Part shown: positions 46,994-58,520 of the stretch, piece by piece
Layout: every line of letters starts with the position of its first letter
Position numbering within the stretch: the first letter of the stretch is position 1
Assembly: GCA_951804985.1 (NCBI GenBank)
Contig: OX638133.1
Span: 79,054,812-79,118,811 of the forward strand
DNA length: 64,000 nucleotides
Reading direction: 5' to 3'
From: Dryomyza anilis
Lineage: Eukaryota; Arthropoda; Insecta; Diptera; Dryomyzidae
Notes under the pieces: model-generated
The model's input: only the letters and a program-made list of their open reading frames with translations
Told to the model about the DNA's origin: nothing
The model's database searches: none
Made by a program: the position numbers and the translations under genes

Positions 46994-48030
46994 TATTTTC
47001 ATAGTAATTTTATGCTTCCCCATTTTGATTAGATTTTAAGCTTCCTTACAAATTTCCATTACATATTTACATTATAAAAATTCTAAAAAATATTTAATTA
47101 AACGAATTTAAATTAAATTAAATTTTTCCAATTTTTGCATTTTTTTTTTATTTTTCAAGACCGTTTTTAGACGTTTTAATAAAGTTAGCACTAAGCTTTA
47201 CATTTTACTCATCAACGGTGGCATCATAAACATCAACAATATTAGCAACAACATCATAATTACTTTCATAAAGTGGTGCGCTCATGAAGGTCATCAGAAC
47301 CGCTCTATTTGTATGTTTGTGGCTAAAATAGAATCAGTTGAAATTGCGTCATTGTCTAATTACAGTGGCTGCACATGCACAATATTCGTTGCCATCTAAA
47401 CAAAGTCTATATCTTGTGGCAAACTAACCTCCCCAAGAAATAAACGAAATACGTTAAAAACATTCAATTTTTGCTTAGCAATTAAATCATCTCTTAGTTA
47501 TGGTTTAAAAATTGGTAGATACCGCAGTTGAATTAACCGTACGTAAAGAACCATTTAAAATTCGTTTTTTGAATAGTGGTTGTTGCATCAGCAACCCTCA
47601 CTGTATCGTTTCGCACTCATTCACTTTTGTTTAAATATATTTATTAAATGTTCGAAAAAAAATGGCATGTATAAACAATTAAAATTCTTTTGGTGGTTAT
47701 TAGAATGAAATTTCAGTATCAGACGATTTCAATTATATTTGGTCTTTACCAAGTAACTATGTTTGTCAAAATCGACTTTAATGGGCAGTAATAATTTTAT
47801 CATATAATAAATTTTTCAATATAGTTATATTGTGAATGTTCCTGTTATTTATGTAATTCACGAAATTTTTTTAGTATGATTGCCAACAATAGTAGTATAA
47901 TCGTAATTTAAAAAGATTAAATAAACAATAAAACAATATCGTCGCATCTAAATATCTCGAACGTTTTAATAAAATTATGTTTAAATATTCGAAATTGTTA
48001 TGTAGGTGTCCTTTAAATGATTGCTGTAAA
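46994..48030. other. Intergenic DNA, partly unique
   Basis: 47200-47450 is less AT-rich (CATCAACGGTGGCATC, GCTGCACATGCACAATATTC) and may be unique host DNA. A TTTCTACTAGGGTAAA at 48038-48053 is a lone terminus of the CCCTAGTAGAAA MITE family. No gene supported. Confidence 0.4.
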
Positions 48031-48451
48031 GTAGGTAAGTTTCTACTAGGGTAAAAACAAAACGAAAATATTTTAAATTTGTAAAAAATAAAAATAAAAA
48101 ACTAATTGAACCACTCAACACGTTTAATTCTTTATAATTCGTGGGTGCTGATTTTGACTGGTGTTGACACAGTTTTTTCGTATTACGTATCATTTATAAG
48201 AAAATTGCTAACTAAATTTAAGTCTTTTCTAAGACACTTTTTAAAATAACATAGTACTATAGAAAAAAAGTTTTTCAAAAAACATTGCACACAATTTTTC
48301 TTTTAAATGTCGAAACTAATTTTAATATACTAATAAATTTAATATACATATTCGTTTCCAAAATATTAAATCTAAACTCGAAATTTTGTTAGACAATTTT
48401 TAAATTATTTGTTTTTAATATTTCGGATCAAAAAGCTTAGTCTAAACTACA

Positions 48452-48672
48452 CGCAGAGAAAAAAATTGTTTGCAGCAAACATAATATATTTGCAATCGTA
48501 GACTTGATGTTTTTAAAATGGATTTTACTTTTAATTCTGGTAATGGTATTTATTTCATGACTTATGGTTATAAAAATTATTAATATATTTTTTTTAAATC
48601 TTGGAAGTTTATGTATGTAACGTGTAACATAATATGTTTGCTGCAATACATAAACTTCCCTGTGTGTAACTA
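48452..48672. mobile_element. MITE, ACACGCAGAGAAAA / CTTCCCTGTGTGT ends
   Basis: The left end ACACGCAGAGAAAAAAATTG and the right end CTTCCCTGTGTGTAA are diverged inverted copies. TTGCAGCAAACATAATATA near the left pairs with AACATAATATGTTTGCTGCA near the right. It is non-coding; the same words occur in the 0.9-kb and 5.4-6.2-kb repeats. Confidence 0.65.
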
Positions 48673-48765
48673 CCAAAATTACTTACTTTTTTCTACACGG
48701 ATAGTAAAGATTACTTTGAATGTAATTATAACATATTTCGAAATCACCAATAAATATTAGAAAGT

Positions 48766-49300
48766 TAAAACTAATTACATTATTATTGAATTGTATAATT
48801 ATTTTGTTCAGATTGTAATATTATTGTACGATATTTAAACATAATTTATTTTAATCGCGCATTTATATGAATTAACTATATTAATGTTTCTGTAGAAATA
48901 GACATTTATTTAACAGATATTACTATATGCATATTTGTTATTTCTGGTATTTAATACATCCTATTTAAACGACTACGAATTTAAAATAAAGTTCATTAGT
49001 TTGGCAATTTAATTATATGTATGTTTGGCATTACGAAATCACAATTAAACGACAACGCTGCCCACTTTTAGCACTCAGTAATACTCAAATTAATGCTCTT
49101 ATCACATAGTTCATAACGTCTTTTTGGTGGATGAATGTGTTAAGTACCGCTAATCACTGTTAATACCAGATCGTGGCAGTTTGTGATATATCAAATTAAT
49201 CCGTAATTCACTGAGTTCAATATAGGAACAAGAGATGGAAACAACATTATTTAATTTAAATAAAAAATATCTAAAAAAATAAATATAAAATAGTTTTAGT
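48766..49300. repeat. Left copy of a direct repeat flanking the second Tc1 element
   Basis: Shares TTTTGTTCAGATTG, GATATTACTATATGCATATT, TTTTTGGTGGATGAAT, AATCACTGTTAATACCAGAT and AATTAATCCGTAATTCA with 50894-51290 in the same orientation. Function unknown; probably copies of one interspersed AT-rich element. Confidence 0.78.
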
Positions 49301-49308
49301 TTATACTT

Positions 49309-50603
49309 AAGGACTGCGTCGAATAAAATTGTCCGCTACAAAAATGAAAAAATCTAGAAATCTAATAATCGAATTTTTATAGAATAAAATATTTTATTTT
49401 GCAAATTATTTTTATTTAAAAAAAAATATATAAAAAACCAGAAATTAATATTTTTTAATAAAAAGTTTTAATTTTTCCGGAACCCCTTCCATTAATGTTG
49501 TAATGGTAGTGTCCGACACCCTCACAGCTGCTGAAGACCACTTTCTTTTAAAGTCTTGAAGGTCTTTGACCACTTTTATTGTTGTCTTCATCTCCCTTTT
49601 TACTAAAGCCCAGTATCTCTCAATCGGCCTGAGTTCTGGACAGTTTGGTAGATTGGCTTGTCCAGGCACCAAAATCACTGCATTTTGTTGGATCCACTCT
49701 AAGGCCGTTTTGCTGTATTGACATGAAGAGAGGGTCAGGCCAAAAAAATGTGGACACTTCATGTTGGCGTAAAAATGGAAGCAATCTCTTTTGCAAGCAT
49801 TCCTTCACATATATTTCGCTATTAATTGTACCCGATGTCACGAATGAGCTGCTCCTTTTTCCACAACTGCAAATTGCCTGCCACACAAGAAATGTCTTTG
49901 GGAATTTTGTCATTTTTTTTGATTTGAATTTTTCAGCGACATTTCCTCGAGAATCGGCTGTATAAAATTCCTGCCCAGGTAGCTGATAAAAGTCCGCTAA
50001 AACATAAGTTTCGTCGTCCATTATGCAGCAATCGATTTTTTTTTTTAAATCTTGGTTCAGATTTTTAGCTCGTTGTTTTGCGGTTTCATTCTTGACGGCA
50101 TTTCTATCCGGAACTTTTTGGACCTTGTACGTCTTCAGCCCAGCTTCTTTCTTAGTCCTGCGCACGAAAGATTCTGAGCAATCCGCCTTTCTCTCCAATT
50201 TCCTTCCGGATATGCTTGAATCTTTCTTTAAAATATTCACAATTTTCTTCGACTTTTCACGATCATGTGGGCCTTTTTTTTTACCAGAACTTTTTTTCCG
50301 ATCAATACTCAGGTTTTCCTTAAAGCGGTTGATAACGCGAGAAATTGTCTTAGGGTTAGCCCCTACCTCCTTGGCAATTTTTTTAAAAGACCAACTAGGT
50401 TGTTTTTGAAAAATTTTAATTATATTTTCTCGCATTCCCACTTCGTTTGCCATTTTCGCGTTAAATATATTTTGTATTGACTATAACTGACACAAATTAT
50501 TTTCTGCCATTTAATTCAGAGCTACTATGATCAAATTTTTTTAATTTGAATCTTGCAATAGCACATTATGGGAAGATATGTAACGGACAATTTTATTCGA
50601 CGC
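49309..50603 (-). mobile_element. Tc1/mariner DD37E transposon, nearly intact copy
   Basis: The minus-strand element ends at 49309 with the complement of AAGGACTGCGTCGAATAAAA beside a TA. Its start at 50603 keeps the complement of GTTACAT..GACAATTTTATTCGACGCA but lacks the outermost six or so bases. It has the same 5' leader and coding layout as the 8.8-kb copy. It lies between direct repeats of an unrelated element. Confidence 0.9.
49445..50453 (-). pseudogene. Tc1/mariner DD37E transposase, one frameshift
   Basis: From the ATG at 50453 the frame is open for about 240 residues: a first helix-turn-helix (SFKKIAKEVGANPKTISRVI, about 22-41), a second (SGRKLERKADCSESFVRRT, 82-100), and the catalytic first Asp in IMDDETYV (D147). 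It reaches FFWPD (D240), where a one-base insertion near 49740, compared with the 8.8-kb copy, throws it out of frame. The other frame continues to 49445 with SKTALEWIQQNAVILVPG, then CPELRPIERYWALVKREM carrying the catalytic Glu 37 residues after D240. The catalytic residues are all present but on two frames, so the copy is inactive as it stands. Overall it would be about 335 residues, normal for the family. Confidence 0.92.
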
Positions 50604-50654
50604 AAAAAAAATAATGTTGTTGTAAGTATAACGTTTTTCATATTCATAAATATA

Positions 50655-50836
50655 TGTTTGTAAAATTATTAATTCTGAACATAAATATATTTGAACGAAA
50701 ACAAACATATGTTTGGCTATTATTATAACAATGTTTTGCAATGCAATAATACTTTGTTTGCATAAAGCTCCAAATATATATGTAATGCCTGCAAAAATAT
50801 ATTTGGGAGAGCCCTTTTTTCGTAGCGTGTATATTG
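50655..50836 (+). repeat. Element copy ending GGGAGAGCCC..GTAGCGTGTA
   Basis: Shares ATTATTAATTCTGAACATAA, TTTGAACGAAAACAAA, CAATAATACTTT and TTGGGAGAGCCC with 51470-51656 in the same orientation. It is non-coding. Confidence 0.75.
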
Positions 50837-50853
50837 TAATGTGCTGCTCGCAT

Positions 50854-50877
50854 ATGCAAGTAAGTAAGTAAGTAAGT
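50854..50877. repeat. (AAGT)5 microsatellite
   Basis: GCAAGTAAGTAAGTAAGTAA followed by one more GTA; five tandem copies of a tetranucleotide. Confidence 0.9.
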
Positions 50878-50893
50878 ATAATGTAATTAGAGT

Positions 50894-51300
50894 CGAATTA
50901 CATTATAATTGAATTTTATTATTATTTTGTTCAGATTGAAATATTATTATGCGATATTTTAACACACATTGCATTAATCACGGATTTATGTGAATTCATT
51001 ACATTAATGTTTCAGTTATATTTTATCAGATATTACTATATGTATGTTTGTAATATCTGCTATTAAACACAGCAACAGTAACACTCACATTAATACTTTT
51101 CATATAGTTCAAAACTTATTTTTGGTGGATGAATTTATTAAAGTACCGCAAATCACTGTTAATACCAGATAGTTGCTGTTTGTGAAATATCCAATTAATC
51201 CGTAATTCAATGAGCTGAAAATAGGAACAATAGATGGAAATAAAATAATTAAGTATAAGTAAAAGATGTTTAATAAAAAAAAAATAGTTCAAGTTTATAA
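50894..51300. repeat. Right copy of the direct repeat flanking the second Tc1 element
   Basis: The partner of 48766-49300, with numerous substitutions and small indels; see that entry for the shared words. Confidence 0.78.
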
Positions 51301-51469
51301 TTTTATAATTTAAATAAAATGTAATTTAAAAAAAGGGAAAAAATAAATATATTGTTTAAAAAGATGTTAGCACTAAATTTAAGTTTATTACATTAATATG
51401 AAATGTAAACATTAATATGTTTACATGTAAATAATATGTTTTTATACATGCAAACATATATATATTTTC

Positions 51470-51656
51470 AAGTACGCCAAAAATTATTCATTCTGAACAT
51501 AAATATGTTTGAACGAAAACAAAAATGTGTTTGACTGTTATTATAATAATGTTTGACAAAGCAATAATACTTTTGTTTCCATAATTCTTCAATGATATAT
51601 GTAATGGCAGCAAAATTATGTTTGGGAGAGCCCATTTTTTGCAGCGTGTAGTGATG
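51470..51656 (+). repeat. Second copy of the GGGAGAGCCC element
   Basis: Aligns with 50655-50836 over its whole length, ending TTTGGGAGAGCCC..GCAGCGTGTAGTG. Confidence 0.75.
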
Positions 51657-54150
51657 TATAAAAAAAAACTGTCATATGAATTGTTGGCTACGCATGTTAT
51701 TAAAAATTATTTCCTGATTTTGTTAAAATAAAAAAACAATGGTTATTTTGCAATAAAAAAAAAACATGGATGAGATCTCCTCAAAGTAACATGTCGTCAC
51801 AATTAATTAAAAACCTCTTCATATATTAAAAAAATAAACAAAAGGCAGAAAACATTTCAATGTCACTGGCACCAAATCTGAACACTTAATTGAAATACGC
51901 GTCTTTCAATTGCGGATATACTTTAATTGCGAGTAAGTAAATAAACGATTAGGTATTTAACAAGTATTTGATATAGATCTAAGTAGCGATTTATTTTGTA
52001 GATATTTTTGAATGGAGCCACATGACAAACATGTCATGACGTACAGCGGATTTGCGTAAGAGGTGCTCCAGAAAATAAAAAAATAGTAATTATACAACAT
52101 AGAATTATTGAAGGGTGCAAATTTATGGTAAAACAACATTTTAAAAATTTATGAAGCATTTCGGTAGGCTTTTAAAGTGCTTAAGACATAGATTTTTTAT
52201 TATTTAAAATGCTTTAGAATTATTTTAATTGATGTTGCCGCCAACTGTTGCATGCATTAGAAGCACCCACGTGTATTTCGTAGTTAATGACACTGATTAA
52301 AATGCCTCAAATGATAATTATGATGATCTAATGTTTCAGATGATTCTGCCTGATGCCATCAATTCTAATGCCGACCACTGAGTGTTAAATTTCCTGTCAG
52401 TATTTAGTTCATATTAATTAATAATGTTGGCGAAATATTCAATTCAAATATTTTAGCTGTGTTTTCAAGGTTCGCACAAGTCGTGCGCTGACCATTTTCA
52501 TGTAATTGTGTGCAAAAACCTTAAAATATGATGAATTTGCAATAAAAACCTCAAAATCATGCAAAAAAAATAAAAACATCATAAACCCCAAAACAGCAGT
52601 AACATTATCAAGTGAACTACATGAAAAACAACCTTTTAATAAATTGTGAAAGTCAACAAAAAACCATCCAACCACAATACAAAGTGATTAATTTTACAAC
52701 AATTCACTGTTAGCTACTATGCGTTTATTTTGTGTATAAATACCTTTTAAATTTTGCTAACTTTGTCTAAAGCCCTTGATTAATTAATATAGATTTTAAT
52801 AAGTTTCTATTTTTTTTTTTACATTTTCTAATATGTATTTTTTTTTAATATATATTTTTTATATTTTAATTTTATGCATTTATTTTTTAATAACAATTCA
52901 TATAGTAGAATCTTTAAATTTTTCGTTAAAATTCACTAAGTAAGCGTAACGCATTAATAGGGTTAATTAAGCCGCTACATAAATGTGGTCAGGCGTCAGT
53001 GTTGACCGTGAAATGAAATTGTTATTAAAATGATATGAACTTTTGGCTGATATTTAATTTTACTATTTTTATTATTATTTTGAAAAAGTTCACATTTATT
53101 GCGTGATTCATGTGTGAACCTGGTATAAACGTCTTTATAATTATGTAGATATTTTTTTTTAGCTTTTATTATAGTTTAAATTTAAGTATGAAATTAAGAC
53201 ATTTAAATATACGATAATTTTTTTCATTTATACACATGTGTAGTTTTATTATTAATATATTTGGCTTTAAGAAATTAATTAATAAAATAATAACACACAG
53301 AAATACAAAAAATATAAAAAATGCTAAAGTTTTATGATAACACAGTCGGTGTAAAATAGTTTAAACGCGACATAATTTATTATTACTGTATGCTCAATAC
53401 TTTTAGTACATCTTTAAAATATTATTTAAAGAATACAAAAAACTTTTTTGCGTATGTGTCTCTATATAAAAATTTAGATCTACACGGTAAATAATTTTGG
53501 GATGTTTTTAAAACCCTTTAAAACCCTTCATTAGACAATTTGACTTTAAAATTAAAACAGATTTTTGACATTTTTTTACTATGTGAAAGTTGTCAAAGAA
53601 GCTAACTTTAATTTTAAAGTTGACTTTAAATTATCTATGAATACTTTTATGTCTAATTTTTAAATTTTAATAGTTTACAACTTTTTTCAAATCTTGTTAG
53701 ATTAATATTAATAAAAATTCAATAAACTTATAAAACTATAAAATAAAGTGAAAAAAAGTAAAACAAAAAAAATATCACCTAAACTTAGTCAGACTGCATT
53801 AAATTTAAATCTGTGGGGACTAAACTGTTACAAGTAATAAATTCCCCTACGGTAAACGATTCTTGTCAGTGACATTCTCTTGAATGTTCGTAATATAATG
53901 CCTAGACTCTTTTTCGACAGATACATGTTTATATAGCAAAATGATAGTAATGTTGATAGATCATAACTCTTCGTGAAATAGGTATGTTGGAGAATTCTCG
54001 AGGTATATATATGTAAATATTTTAGAAAGAGACGAAAAATAATTAAATGTAATACATAAAAATAAAAATAATTAAAATTTTTTAATCTTTTTTTACTACA
54101 ACCAATCAGTAAGTCAGCATACTTTTAGCATGTTTCAATTTTTAGTATGT
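51657..54150. other. Intergenic DNA, partly unique
   Basis: 52230-52400 is less AT-rich and may be unique host DNA. An inverted pair GACTTTAAAATTAA (53552) with TTAATTTTAAAGTTGAC (53608) and a leading ACACGGTAAA suggest a small MITE at about 53480-53660. No gene supported. Confidence 0.4.
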
Positions 54151-54245
54151 GCATTAGGGCGGATCGAAATTTGTTCCCAAAGTTATAATAGGGCTTTTAA
54201 GTTGCATTGTGCTGCTAGAGTTTACCACAAAAATTTGAGTAAAAT

Positions 54246-54808
54246 CCAGTTGGGAAGGTTAGATCAAATGGGAAATTTTAAAGTAGAGACATTTTATAGT
54301 ATGCGTTATTATGATAGTTAGGATTATCAAAATTATAGTCGGTCTAAGCCGACTATAAATACCCTACACTTGTGTGGTTACCATTTATAGTGGTATATAG
54401 GTCACCAGGGTATACGAATCCTGAAAATAACTACAAACATTCAATCGCTGAAGAATTTCCATTCATTTGATACCCATATTTACAAATGGGTAGGTGTACC
54501 GAATTTCGTTTTTTTTTTGTAAACCACAAGTCTTTTCGCCGGAAAACATTATTTTCATGTATTTGAGCATAATGTCAATATATATTTGACCAAAAAAGAT
54601 TACCTAAGCACGTATACAGTAAAATTGATTTGTAGATGTAAATTTTATATGAGGTATTTGAACATAAGTGGTCGGTTCTCAGGTCACAATAGACCGATCA
54701 TGCCAATTTTCTTGTTCAGACAGCTTAGATATATAAGTAATCTAAATTTAAAGTTTCATTGCTCTAGCTCTTCAACTGTAATCGTGATTTCAACAGACAG
54801 ACAGAAGA

Positions 54809-54843
<35 letters not shown>

Positions 54844-54981
54844 GACAGACGGACAGACGGACACATAAATCGACTCAGGAGGTCATGCTGATCAAGAATA
54901 TATATATACTTTTCCATACCGGAGATGATTTTTTCAGGGTGTTACAAACGGCGTACCAAACTGAATATACCCTTTCACTCT
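54246..54981 (+). mobile_element. Mini-me element inserted in the palindrome's left arm
   Basis: It begins CCAGTTGGGAAGGTTAGATC, has the TATAGTCGG..CCGACTATA hairpin, the longest GACA/GACG tract in the window (54795-54862) and the core CGACTCAGGAGGTCATGCTG. It lacks the last 20 or so bases (stops after CCCTTTCACTCT). Confidence 0.82.
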
Positions 54982-55668
54982 GTTCGCGCATATAAAGTTA
55001 AAAAATTCTTGAAATCCATATTTTTATTTTTTTACCATCTATATAAAGATTTTTTTGGATCATAATATACTCACAAAAATAGGGATTGTATCTATTAATG
55101 TCATCCTAAAATTTCATCAATTTTGAATAAAATCTTATGCTCGCGCATCGGTTAAACCGTTCTAAAATTGGCGTGGGTGGTTATTTTGATATGTAATTTT
55201 TGTGATATATATTTTTAGGTGTGCTGAATTTAAATTTGTTAACAGTCAATTTCTATCGGGTATAGTTTTTGAAAAAAAAAATTCCTTAAGTCTGATGATT
55301 TGCTCAATGTAAAATTTTTACTATTAAATCATTTTGTTTGAGATTTTTTTGGGTTATTGGGTTTATAAGTATTATAATGGTTCTAGAATTGACCACAAAC
55401 AATTTCACTAAAAAAAAAATCAAAAAGAACATGAATGAAAATTACACTTTTTTGGGTGTTTTTAACTTCAAGGACGATGAGCAGCCACAAGTTTTTTTTT
55501 TAAATGATGAAATGTTGGGAGGGCGTTCACAGATTCGAAATATAATTTTTGGAGCTTATTTTGATCGAAAACATTTTGTTTTTACCCTAAACAAAATTTA
55601 TATTTCTTAAAGGAATTTTTTAACTTCAAAAATTTACCCGATTAAAATTGACCGTTAGTAAGCACACC

Positions 55669-56138
55669 TACACTGAGGGGAAATAGTAATAAAATTAAAT
55701 AAAAAAGTAATAAATTTAAATACTTTTCGACACGTTTTTCACCCGTAGTCTTTTGTATTTAAATTAAATACTTTTTATTTAAACTTGATGTAAATACTTT
55801 TTATTCAAATTTATTACGTACGTAATAAAATTTGAAGTAAATACTTTTTATTTAAATTTATTAAGTATGTAATAAAATTTGAAGTAAATACTTTTTATCA
55901 CTTTTTAATAATTTTATAACATTTTAGTTTAATCACAACATCATAAATACGTAAATTGGTATTTTAAAAACTATTTATTTCATATAAAGAAGATTAGGAA
56001 CAGATAAAATTATAATTTTATTTTACTTTTTTCGAAATTTTTAATAAAATTAAATACTTTTTATTTATTTTGAAATTAAATACGCACGTAATATTTTTTA
56101 TTATTTAATTTTATTACGTCACTTTTTTCTTAGTGTAA
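55669..56138. mobile_element. MITE inserted near the palindrome's centre
   Basis: The left end CTACACTGAGGGGAAATAGT is followed by AATAAAATTAAATA; the right end, complemented, is CTTACACTAAGAAAAAAGTG, then ACGTAATAAAATTAAATA. The interior is a repeated AAATACTTTTTATTTAAATT motif with ATTACGTACGTAAT palindromes. It is non-coding. Confidence 0.75.
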
Positions 56139-56481
56139 GAATATATATATAAAAAAATTACAAGTCAAAATAACCACCCATGCCGATTTTAGAACGGTTT
56201 AACCAAAGAAAATGTCGATTTTTTTGTACTTTTTCAACCTCAAGGACGATGCGCGAGCATAAGATTTTATTACTAATTGATGAAATTTTAGGAGGACATT
56301 AATGTATACAATCTCTAATTTTTTGAGTCTATTACGATTCAAAAAAAAACTTTATGTAGATGGTACAAAAATAAAAATATGGATTTAAAGTGTTTTTTAA
56401 GTTTATCTGGGACATTCTTTTTTTGACTCAAATTTTTTGTGGTAAACCCTAGCAACATAATGCAACTTTTAAGCCCTATTA

Positions 56482-57302
56482 CACTAAAAAAACAAAGATG
56501 ATTGCCAGAAATATCACAGCCCTAAATATCAAGTTATTTACAAATTATTTAAATCGTATTTGAGACAACCATCTCTCAAACATCCGTCAAATACGATAAA
56601 TATTTTTAGCAACCATCTTTCAAATTTACGATTATGTATAGTAACCATCAATTAAACATCTGACAAATAGGAAGATAGTTGATGAATATTTTGAAAAGGT
56701 ACTCCATTAGAATTCGCGGAGTAATTTTTATTGAATTGAAAGAAAATGAATGAAATGTATTTTTATTTATTCTAGAATTACAACAGTATCCTGGTTATAA
56801 CCAGGACACATCGCCATCGTCTTTATAAATCATTCGAAGGTAAAATTGTACAAGGACTTGAGATTTCTTCGCAGAAGAACCAAGTCCGACCGGCGATGCT
56901 GTCATCAAAATTAACTCTGAAAAGAAATATTTTCCATCACGTGTTGATAATTTCAATTACAGGATATTTTATTTTCACTTTTACCATTAAAATGTAATAT
57001 TTGAGTTGGCCCTTTTTTACACATTGTTGTGGATAAATCGAGCGTAAGGAAAAAGTACGCCATTTTCCTTTTTTATAGTAGTCAAATGTCAAAATACCTC
57101 AAAAGTATTGCTGTAAATGTCCAAGAACTCTGGATGTTCGCTGTAAATATCTCCATTTTCATTGCTGTTGGGGCAAATATATTAATAGTTTTGCTGCAAC
57201 TTTATTGAAACTTATGGGATGTTTGAATATTTGCTACAAGGCGTAAATTTAAAAATATAGTTGCAGCAAGACTTTCATAAACATCTTGTTTTCTTAGTGT
57301 AC
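56482..57302. mobile_element. 820-bp element inserted in the palindrome's right arm
   Basis: The left end is CACTAAAAAAACAAAGATG and the right end, complemented, is ACACTAAGAAAACAAGATG. The interior has less AT-rich parts (CACATCGCCATCGTC, AAGTCCGACCGGCGATGCTG), a perfect 16-bp palindrome CCTGGTTATAACCAGG (56791), and the right-hand 125 bp shared with 41118-41245. No coding domain seen. Confidence 0.72.
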
Positions 57303-57343
57303 ATTTTGAAATAAAAGTAAAAGTTTGGTTTCGATCCGCCCTA

Positions 57344-58520
57344 CTGTTCATTTATGCTAAGAACATTTTTGGTTATAATTTGGGATAGGATCGACCGATC
57401 CGCATTAAAATTTGACAGGATATAAAGAATCCAAAAATGTAATAACATTAAAAATAGTCTCAATCGAATTAGCATGTAATGGGGTGGTACATTTTCATAT
57501 GGATTTAAAATTTATAAAATATTAATTTATATTTTTTTAATATATAACTTTTATAGAAGGAAAAGAAAATTACTGAGCCTATTGATCACTTTAAAGTACA
57601 GTATTTGCGTCAATGGATTTTTTTTTGTGAATTTGGCTCCTTTTGAGATTTTCGAATACCGAACTACAAACAAATCCAAACAGTTGAGTTATGGGAACAT
57701 TTCTATTAAATTGAGGTTCGAATATAAATTATCAGAATGATCAAATAAAAATTTTAAAAATAGAGTTAATTGAAAACTTGAATACTTGAAAAAAAAAAAC
57801 AAAATCCTTAATTGAGATTTTCTAAAAATTTGATGGAAGCAGTGACCGCAAAGAACCGGAATCGAATTTTTGGAATCGGAACCGTTGTTAAAAAAATGTG
57901 TCGAACACAGAATCAGAATCCATTTAATTTGTTTTGTTGGAACCGGAACTGCCAATTTAAAAATCGTGAAACCAGATCCAGAACCGATAATCAAAAGGGT
58001 TTTTGTTCCTGGATAGAAGAATATTTTTTGAAAAAGTACCGATTTTATTTTTCTTGTATATCTTACAAATTTATGTCGAGATTAAATATATTATATTATA
58101 TCTCTAAAAATATAAATTTTAGAAAATGTCCAATGATAGTTAGGCAATTCCCAAAGTAAAAAAAATCAGATATATAAGATGCAAGTTATATTTGTTTTAA
58201 ATCGAATTTCATTAACAAAAACTTGAAACCTATTTTTAATAATTAAGTATAGGGAATACTTAAAATTGCAAAATTTCACAAATAAAAAAAAATTTAAAAA
58301 CCCCATGTAATATTCATTGAAAAAAAAAAGGTATTTTTTTTTTTAATATACTGCGAACTAAGATTGAACATTAAAATATGTTTAAAAAAATTGAATAGCT
58401 TCAGTGTTCAGAATTTCCTCACTTAATAGTGTTTCGTTTGAATAATTGGCATTCTGTATGACCCATAAAAAAAAACAATTTTATCGAGAAACATGTTTTA
58501 TTTAATTTAATTATCAACAT
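57344..58520. other. Intergenic DNA with a GGAACCG repeat
   Basis: 57850-57985 carries degenerate AACCGGAATCG/GGAATCGGAACCG repeats like those at 18.5-18.8 kb. Open frames crossing it on both strands are not supported as genes. The rest is AT-rich. Confidence 0.55.

Larger units (their letters stand above)
54155..57343. mobile_element. Large palindromic DNA element split by three insertions
   Basis: The ends are TAGGGCGGATCGAAA (54155-54169) and TTTCGATCCGCCCTA (57329-57343), with TA as a likely target duplication. Paired arm landmarks: AATAGGGCTTTTAAGTTGCA (54188) with TGCAACTTTTAAGCCCTATT (56462); GTTTACCACAAAAATTTGAG (54219) with CTCAAATTTTTTGTGGTAAA; AAATCCATATTTTTATTTTT (55013) with its complement (56364); GCTCGCGCATCG (55139) with CGATGCGCGAGC (56249); TTAGGTGTGCT (55217) with the complement at 55653-55668. 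The centre lies near 55442. Offsets between pairs jump exactly where the three inserted elements lie. The intact host would be about 1.6 kb. It has no transposase; the 55338-55610 frame spans the palindrome centre and is not a gene. Confidence 0.8.

Noticed and set aside
55338..55610. 90-codon open frame
   Set aside because: Spans the centre of a palindromic element and changes with it; no domain.
56791..56806. Perfect 16-bp palindrome CCTGGTTATAACCAGG as an operator
   Set aside because: It lies inside a mobile element and has no associated gene; palindromes are common in such elements.
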